Shown here: one piece after another, positions 55,734 to 64,000 of the stretch
How positions within the stretch are numbered: position 1 is the first letter of the stretch
How the letters are laid out: each line of letters starts with the position of its first letter
Source of the DNA: Oryzomicrobium sp.
Lineage (GTDB): Bacteria; Pseudomonadota; Gammaproteobacteria; Burkholderiales; Rhodocyclaceae
Direction of reading: 5' to 3'
NCBI RefSeq assembly: GCF_021287045.1
Contig: NZ_JAJTBG010000005.1
Coordinates: 62,001-126,000 of the forward strand
DNA length: 64,000 nt
Notes under the pieces: model-generated
Databases searched by the model: none
Seen by the model: only the letters and a program-made list of their open reading frames with translations
What the model was told of the DNA's origin: nothing
Made by a program: the position numbers and the translations under genes

Positions 55734-55849
55734 TGCCAGCTTTTGTCAGCCAGCCGGAATAAATCGCGGCGAATTGCGAGCAATGGCGGCCCCCGCCATG
55801 GATTATCATCCTCGGGCTTGCCCACCCCGCCTTCCTCGCCTGTTTCGCC

Positions 55850-57040
55850 GTGACCCTGCCTTCCCCCCTCCACGCCTTCCAGTCCGCCCTGCTCGGTTTC
55901 CTGCGCCGGGGCAACGGGAGCGACGCCGCCGCCATGGCCGAGGCCCTGCGCCGCTTCGCCCGGGAACGGCCCCGGAACGAAGCCGAACTGTGGGATGGCG
56001 GCACCGCCTTCTACGACGCTCTGGCTGCGGCTGGAGAGCCCCCCGGCGATGCCCAGCGGTTGTGGAGCACCCGGCTGGAGCGGCAGATGCGGCGCAGCCA
56101 GCGCGGCGGCGACCTGGACCCGACCTTGACCCGCGAACTGGCCACCCTGCGCGCCGCCCTGCCGGTGCCGGAATCCGCCGGCACGCCGCCGCCCCTCCCT
56201 CCTCAACTGGCCGCCCTGGCGGGCCTGCTCGGCCGCAGCCTGGACCCGGCCCTGCTGGCCGCCTGGAACGCCGCTGGCCGGCAGTTGGCCCAGGCCTGGA
56301 ACGGCGCCGTGCGGCCCGAGTGGGAGGGACTGCGCCGCAGCTCCGCCGCCCTGTGCGCCGCCGCCACCGCCCTGGCCCCGGAGCAACCCGATGCCGTGGC
56401 CCTGGCCGTGGCCCTGGCCGACGCCCTGGAGCGGCTGGAAGGCATGGATGGCCGGGACGATCCGCCAGCCGACGTCCGGGCCGCCCTGGCCGCCACCCTG
56501 GAAGCCTTCGCCGAGGAAGACGCCCCCGCCCGCCCCGGCTTCGCCGACCGGGTGGCCCACCTGGCCCGGCGCCTCGACGCCATCGCCAAGGCACCGGCCC
56601 ATGCCGGACAAGGCGAACAGGGTACGTTCGGTACGTTCGCTGCGGCGGCGCCGGCCGAACGCCCCTTCGGCTCCCTGTCCGTCGCCGCCGAGTTCGCCGC
56701 CGAGGCGGCGGAGCGCCTGGCCGAACTGCGCGAGGCCCTGCACCGCTATCCGCCGGACCGCCACGCCCTGGCCCTGGGCGCAGCCGAACTGGCCGACGAG
56801 GCCGCCGGCCACGGGCTCGCGCCCCTGGCCGAAGTGGCCCAGCTGCTGTCCCGGGCGGTGGATTTCGGCGCCCCCGACCTGGAATCGGCCACGGTGCGCG
56901 CGCGCCTCGAGTCGGCCCTGGAAGGCATGTCGGGCCAGATCGACGCGGTGGCCGAAGACCGCTGGCCCGCCCCCCTGCCCCGCCTGGCGGCGGCCCTGGC
57001 CGCCTTCGTCGGCGAGCGGGAACCGGGCGCGCCCTGCTGA
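55850..57040 (+). CDS. Uncharacterised helical protein, possibly degenerate HPt/FimL-like
   Basis: A 396-residue protein of almost wholly alpha-helical, alanine- and leucine-rich composition, which I do not recognise with certainty. Residues 285-345 (VAAEFAAEAAERLAELREAL, then ALGAAELADEAAGHGLAPLAEVAQLL) have the spacing of histidine-phosphotransfer domains found in ChpA/PilL, but the histidine of the HxLKG motif is missing. Such degenerate modules occur in FimL, a type IV pilus regulator. The start is GTG 55850 with no clear ribosome-binding site. A direct 9-nt duplication at 56621-56638 adds a GTFGTF stretch. Divergent from the diguanylate cyclase. Confidence 0.6.
   Translation: MTLPSPLHAFQSALLGFLRRGNGSDAAAMAEALRRFARERPRNEAELWDGGTAFYDALAAAGEPPGDAQRLWSTRLERQMRRSQRGGDLDPTLTRELATLRAALPVPESAGTPPPLPPQLAALAGLLGRSLDPALLAAWNAAGRQLAQAWNGAVRPEWEGLRRSSAALCAAATALAPEQPDAVALAVALADALERLEGMDGRDDPPADVRAALAATLEAFAEEDAPARPGFADRVAHLARRLDAIAKAPAHAGQGEQGTFGTFAAAAPAERPFGSLSVAAEFAAEAAERLAELREALHRYPPDRHALALGAAELADEAAGHGLAPLAEVAQLLSRAVDFGAPDLESATVRARLESALEGMSGQIDAVAEDRWPAPLPRLAAALAAFVGEREPGAPC
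56621..56638 (+). repeat. Perfect 9-nt tandem duplication inside the 55850 gene
   Basis: GGTACGTTC occurs twice back to back, in frame. The word differs from the RATTCCCGG family but has the same 9-base period. Confidence 0.55.
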
Positions 57041-57083
57041 AACTTTCGAGCGCCAGCGCCCCGGGCGGCATGTTCCGCGCACC

Positions 57084-57117
57084 ATGAAAAAAGGGACCCG
57101 CAGGTCCCTTTTTTCAT
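57084..57117. terminator. Bidirectional terminator between the 55850 gene and pccA
   Basis: A 15-bp perfect stem (ATGAAAAAAGGGACC and its complement) with a 4-base loop. A and T runs are inside the stem, so it can end transcripts from both convergent genes. Confidence 0.9.
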
Positions 57118-57163
57118 CGGCGGCCCGCCGCGTTGCGGCGGCGGACGCGGACGGATCAGGCGA

Positions 57164-59155
57164 TCACTCGAACTCGATGATGATCTGATCCACCGACAGG
57201 GATTCCCCGGCGGCGGCGGAGATCTTCTTCACCTTGCAGTCCTGTTCGGCCTTGAGGATGTTTTCCATCTTCATGGCTTCGATCACCGCCAGCTTCTCGC
57301 CGGCCTTGACCTCCTGGCCCACGCTCACCGCCACTTCGCGCAGCAGGCCGGGCATGGGGGAGAGCAGGAACTTGGAGAGGTCGGGGGCGGCCTTTTCCGG
57401 CATGAGAGCCAGCAGTTCGGCGGCGCGGGCGGACATCACCATCATGTCGGCGCGGGTGCCCCAGTGGAACAGCTGGTAGGTCATGCGGTGACGTTCCACC
57501 TGGAGGGTGAATTCCTCGCCGTTGCAGGTGCCGTTGAACAGGGATTGGCCCTGGCGCCAGTCGGACAGGATCTCGTACTGCTCGCCGTTGTAGTCGACCA
57601 GATAGCCGCCGGCGACGGGCTTGGCCACCACCGGGTAGCGCTCGCCGCTACGGATCACCACCCACTCGTCGCCCACCTTGCGCTCGTGGCCGGGCAGCTG
57701 GCCGGAGACCTGGGCGGCCCGGTCCAGGTAACGGCGATGCACGAAGGCGGCCACCGAGATCAGCAGGGCCGGATCGTCGTGGGGCACCATCGAGGCGTCG
57801 AAGCCCTTCGGGTATTCCTTGGCGATGAAGCCGGTGTCGAAGATGCCGGACTGGAAGCGCGGGTGCTGCATCAGCGCCGCCTGGAACGGGATGTTCGAGG
57901 AGATGCCGCGGATGACGAAGCCGTTCAGGGCGTCGCGCATGCGGCCGATGGCCTCGGCCCGGTCCTTGCCGTGCACGATCAGCTTGGCGATCATCGAGTC
58001 GTAGTACATCGAAATCTCGCCGCCGTCGTAGACGCCGGTATCGACGCGCACCTCGCCGGCCACTTCGGCCGGCGGCTGGAACTTCACCAGGCGGCCGGTG
58101 GAGGGCAGGAAGCCGCGGAACGGGTCTTCGGCGTTGATCCGGCATTCCATGGACCAGCCGTTGATCTTCACGTCGGCCTGAGTCAGGGGCAGCTTTTCGC
58201 CGTAGGCGACGCGGATCATCTGCTCCACCAGGTCGAGGCCGGTGATCAGCTCGGTGACCGGGTGCTCCACCTGGAGGCGGGTGTTCATCTCCAGGAAGTA
58301 GAACTCCTTGGTGGCGCCGGAGACCACGAACTCCACCGTGCCGGCGGATTCGTAATTCACGGCCCGGGCCAGGGCCACGGCCTGCTCGCCCATGGCCTTG
58401 CGCATCTCGGGATCGACGAAGGGGCTCGGCGCCTCTTCGATGACCTTCTGGTGACGGCGCTGGATGGAGCAGTCGCGCTCGTTCAGGTACACGTAGTTGC
58501 CGTGGGAGTCGCCCAGCACCTGGATTTCGATGTGGCGCGGTTCCAGCACGTACTTTTCGATGAAGACCCGGTCGTCGCCGAAGGAGTTACGGGCTTCATT
58601 GACGCAGGAGGAGAAGCCTTCATGGGCTTCAGCGTCGTTGTAGGCCACGCGCAGGCCCTTGCCGCCGCCGCCGGCGGAGGCCTTGATCATCACCGGATAG
58701 CCGATCTTCTTGGCGATCTCGACAGCCTCGTCGGGACCGGAGATGGCTTCGTTGTAGCCGGGGATGGTGTTGACCTTGGCTTCGATGGCGAGCTTCTTGG
58801 ACTCGATCTTGTCGCCCATCTTGGCGATGGAGTAGTGCTTCGGGCCGATGAACTTGACGCCCTCTTCCTCCAGGCGGCGGGAGAACTCGGCGTTCTCGGA
58901 GAGGAAGCCGTAACCGGGGTGCACCGCTTCGGCACCGGTCGCTTTGCAGGCGGCGATGATCTTGTCGGCGACCAGGTAGGATTCCTTGGAAGCGGCCGGG
59001 CCGATGCAGACGGCTTCGTCGGCCATCTCCACGAACAGGGCGTCCTTGTCGGCCTCGGAGTAGACGGCGACGGTCTTGATGCCCATCTTGCGGGCGGTCT
59101 TGATGACGCGGCAGGCAATTTCGCCGCGGTTGGCAATCAGGATTTTCTTGAACAT
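57164..59155 (-). CDS. pccA: Propionyl-CoA carboxylase alpha (biotin-carrying) subunit
   Basis: A 663-residue protein with biotin carboxylase (about 1-450), a BT-type linker (about 460-580) and a biotin carrier domain. KILIANRGEIACRVI starts the protein, KASAGGGGKGLRV near residues 160-172 is the ATP-grasp loop, and the biotinyl lysine is K629 in EAMKMEN. Biotin on this subunit is carboxylated and passed to PccB. Acetyl-CoA or methylcrotonyl-CoA carboxylases are similar, but neighbouring meaB and mutase genes favour propionyl-CoA. Terminator at 57084. Confidence 0.9.
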   Translation of the reverse strand: MFKKILIANRGEIACRVIKTARKMGIKTVAVYSEADKDALFVEMADEAVCIGPAASKESYLVADKIIAACKATGAEAVHPGYGFLSENAEFSRRLEEEGVKFIGPKHYSIAKMGDKIESKKLAIEAKVNTIPGYNEAISGPDEAVEIAKKIGYPVMIKASAGGGGKGLRVAYNDAEAHEGFSSCVNEARNSFGDDRVFIEKYVLEPRHIEIQVLGDSHGNYVYLNERDCSIQRRHQKVIEEAPSPFVDPEMRKAMGEQAVALARAVNYESAGTVEFVVSGATKEFYFLEMNTRLQVEHPVTELITGLDLVEQMIRVAYGEKLPLTQADVKINGWSMECRINAEDPFRGFLPSTGRLVKFQPPAEVAGEVRVDTGVYDGGEISMYYDSMIAKLIVHGKDRAEAIGRMRDALNGFVIRGISSNIPFQAALMQHPRFQSGIFDTGFIAKEYPKGFDASMVPHDDPALLISVAAFVHRRYLDRAAQVSGQLPGHERKVGDEWVVIRSGERYPVVAKPVAGGYLVDYNGEQYEILSDWRQGQSLFNGTCNGEEFTLQVERHRMTYQLFHWGTRADMMVMSARAAELLALMPEKAAPDLSKFLLSPMPGLLREVAVSVGQEVKAGEKLAVIEAMKMENILKAEQDCKVKKISAAAGESLSVDQIIIEFE

Positions 59156-59171
59156 TTATGCAACCTCTCTC

Positions 59172-59189
59172 AACACAGAGAACACAGAG
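59172..59189 (+). repeat. Perfect 9-nt tandem repeat between pccB and pccA
   Basis: AACACAGAG occurs twice back to back in the 69-base gap. The second unit can pair with a following CCTCCGTGT to form a small hairpin. It lies 17 bases upstream of pccA, so it could affect its translation. Confidence 0.55.
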
Positions 59190-59224
59190 GAGCGGCCTCC
59201 GTGTCGAATGCGGTTAATCGTTGA

Positions 59225-60757
<1,533 letters not shown>

Positions 60758-60818
60758 AAAAATCTCCCTCGGAAGAGTTCGCGTTCTACTGTCTAACGGA
60801 GCGCCATGAAATCATGGC

Positions 60819-61919
60819 TCACAGCGGGCTGGCGTCGGCCGACGCCGATCCCGCCGCAATGTTGGGGGCAGGCGGAGCCTGCAAGTGGCCGAGCAGCCGG
60901 TAGGCCGCCGCCGTCGGCGTGGTGCGCCCGGCATCCACCTGGTCGAGCAGTGCGGGCAGATCGGCCTGCACCGCCGGATGATGGCGGAAGAACTGGCGCA
61001 GGCCGGAATCGATCAGGTTCCACATCCAGGCCCGGGCCTGGTGGCGGCGCTTGGCCTCGAACTCGCCGCTGGGGGTGAGGGCGTCCCGGTAGGCCAGGAC
61101 CTGTTCCCAGAACTCGACGATGCCTTCCTTGTGCAGGGCCGACAGGGTCAGCACCGGCGGCGCCCAGTGCGGGCTGGCGTGGCGCAGGAAGTGCAGGGCG
61201 TTCTTCCACTGGGCGCGCACCACCTGGGCAGCGCGGGGGTCGATGTCGGCCTTGTTGATGACCACCATGTCGGCGATCTCGACGATGCCCTTCTTGATCG
61301 CCTGCAAGTCGTCGCCGGCGTTGGGCAGCTGCAGCAGGCAGAACATGTCCACCATGCCGGCCACGGCGGTTTCCGACTGGCCGACGCCGACGGTCTCGAC
61401 GATGATCACGTCGAAGCCGGCGGCCTCGCACAGCAGCATGGCCTCCCGGGTCTTCTCGGCGACTCCGCCCAGGCTGCCGGCGGACGGGCTCGGGCGGATG
61501 AAGGCTTCCTCGCGCTGGCACAGGGTCTCCATGCGCGTCTTGTCGCCCAGGATGGAACCGCCCGTCACCGAGGACGAGGGGTCCACCGCCAGCACCGCCA
61601 GGCGGTGCCCACGGTCGATGAGGTAGGTGCCCAGGGCCTCGATGAAGGTGGACTTGCCGGCACCGGGCACGCCGGAGATGCCGATGCGGATGGCCCGGCC
61701 GGTATGCGGCATGAGGGCGCCCAGCACCTGCTGGGCCCGCTCCTGGTGGTCGCGCCGGGTCGATTCGATCAGGGTGATGGACTTGGCCAGGGCGCGCCGC
61801 TGCCGCGCCAGCACCCCGTCCACCAGGGATTGGTCGGCGGGGGGCAACGGCGCGCCGCCGGCTGCCATGGCGGCGCCGGCGGATGCGGCCATTCCGGAAG
61901 TCCCGGTGATCCCGGTCAT
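60819..61919 (-). CDS. meaB: MeaB methylmalonyl-CoA mutase-associated GTPase
   Basis: A 366-residue G3E-family GTPase that chaperones adenosylcobalamin loading and protects the mutase. Walker A GVPGAGKST is at 83-91, VDPSSSVTGGSILGDKTRM near 107-125 contains switch residues, VETVGVGQSE follows, and VVINKADID is the guanine-binding NKxD. It starts 6 bases after the mutase stop, matching the functional link. The first ten codons are made of 9-nt repeats, so an alternative ATG at 61892 is possible. The C-terminal tail is alanine- and proline-rich. Confidence 0.93.
   Translation of the reverse strand: MTGITGTSGMAASAGAAMAAGGAPLPPADQSLVDGVLARQRRALAKSITLIESTRRDHQERAQQVLGALMPHTGRAIRIGISGVPGAGKSTFIEALGTYLIDRGHRLAVLAVDPSSSVTGGSILGDKTRMETLCQREEAFIRPSPSAGSLGGVAEKTREAMLLCEAAGFDVIIVETVGVGQSETAVAGMVDMFCLLQLPNAGDDLQAIKKGIVEIADMVVINKADIDPRAAQVVRAQWKNALHFLRHASPHWAPPVLTLSALHKEGIVEFWEQVLAYRDALTPSGEFEAKRRHQARAWMWNLIDSGLRQFFRHHPAVQADLPALLDQVDAGRTTPTAAAYRLLGHLQAPPAPNIAAGSASADASPL
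61890..61916 (-). repeat. Three 9-nt units at the start of meaB
   Basis: On the plus strand the units begin CATTCCGGA and AGTCCCGGT and are followed by a GATCCCGGT-type unit. They encode the TGITGTSGM start of MeaB in frame. Removing one to three units would shorten the N-terminus without a frameshift. Confidence 0.6.
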
Positions 61920-61925
61920 CGGGAC

Positions 61926-64000
<2,075 letters not shown>

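Overview
The window looks like chromosomal DNA of a free-living, respiring betaproteobacterium. GC content is very high and codon use is strongly biased to G or C in the third position throughout. The ilvD/lgt pair, the yqgE-ruvX-pyrR-pyrB-pyrX operon, pilT-pilU, cytochrome c4, a photolyase, and the combination of B12 salvage with a methylmalonyl-CoA pathway suggest Rhodocyclales (an Azospira- or Dechloromonas-like genome). That placement is inference from gene content and arrangement. No IS element, prophage, CRISPR array, tRNA or rRNA was found, and gene density is close to complete.

Layout. 1-8038: cell-envelope glycan genes: a 5'-truncated asparagine-synthase-type amidotransferase, three GT9 heptosyltransferase-like enzymes, an O-antigen-ligase-like membrane protein and the MsbA flippase. 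8187-18280: late cobalamin synthesis and salvage (cobC, cobS, cobT, cobU, cobQ, cbiB, cobD, a BtuF-like binding protein), interrupted by a polyphosphate kinase 2 gene and a small RRM-type gene. 18458-22958: a Tat-exported metallo-beta-lactamase-fold hydrolase, a DNA photolyase and a FapA/DUF342 protein. 23011-26988: yqgE-ruvX-pyrR-pyrB and a dihydroorotase-like gene that has lost its metal-binding histidines. 27253-29673: yggU, yggT, proC, yggS on the minus strand. 29942-32789: pilT, pilU and a gamma carbonic anhydrase. 32883-40197: a small cytochrome c, an rRNA methyltransferase, hemJ, an epimerase-like protein, an iron-sulfur flavin reductase, a degenerate EAL-HDOD protein, a polytopic membrane protein and a DUF59 protein. 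40368-45244: a complete branched-chain amino-acid ABC transporter (livKHMGF). 45505-50670: a second small cytochrome c, selO, cytochrome c4 and ilvD. 50861-57040: lgt, malonyl-CoA decarboxylase, a methylmalonyl-CoA-epimerase-like VOC protein, a membrane diguanylate cyclase and an unrecognised gene. 57164-64000: pccA, pccB, meaB and a 5'-truncated methylmalonyl-CoA mutase.

How it fits together. The liv transporter, ilvD, propionyl-CoA carboxylase, mutase, MeaB, the epimerase-like protein and malonyl-CoA decarboxylase are consistent with turnover of branched-chain amino acids and odd-chain acyl units to succinyl-CoA. The mutase needs adenosylcobalamin, and the cob cluster in the same window would supply it. 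No corrin-ring genes are visible, so here the pathway is salvage plus nucleotide-loop assembly.

The most unusual sequence-level signal is a recurrent 9-nt tandem repeat (consensus near RATTCCCGG) found both between genes and in frame at the ends of coding sequences. There is also a GGCGCGGAC-containing element shared by several intergenic regions, and an AT-rich repeated 24-mer in the only gene-free stretch longer than 300 bases. No clearly new multi-gene system was identified.
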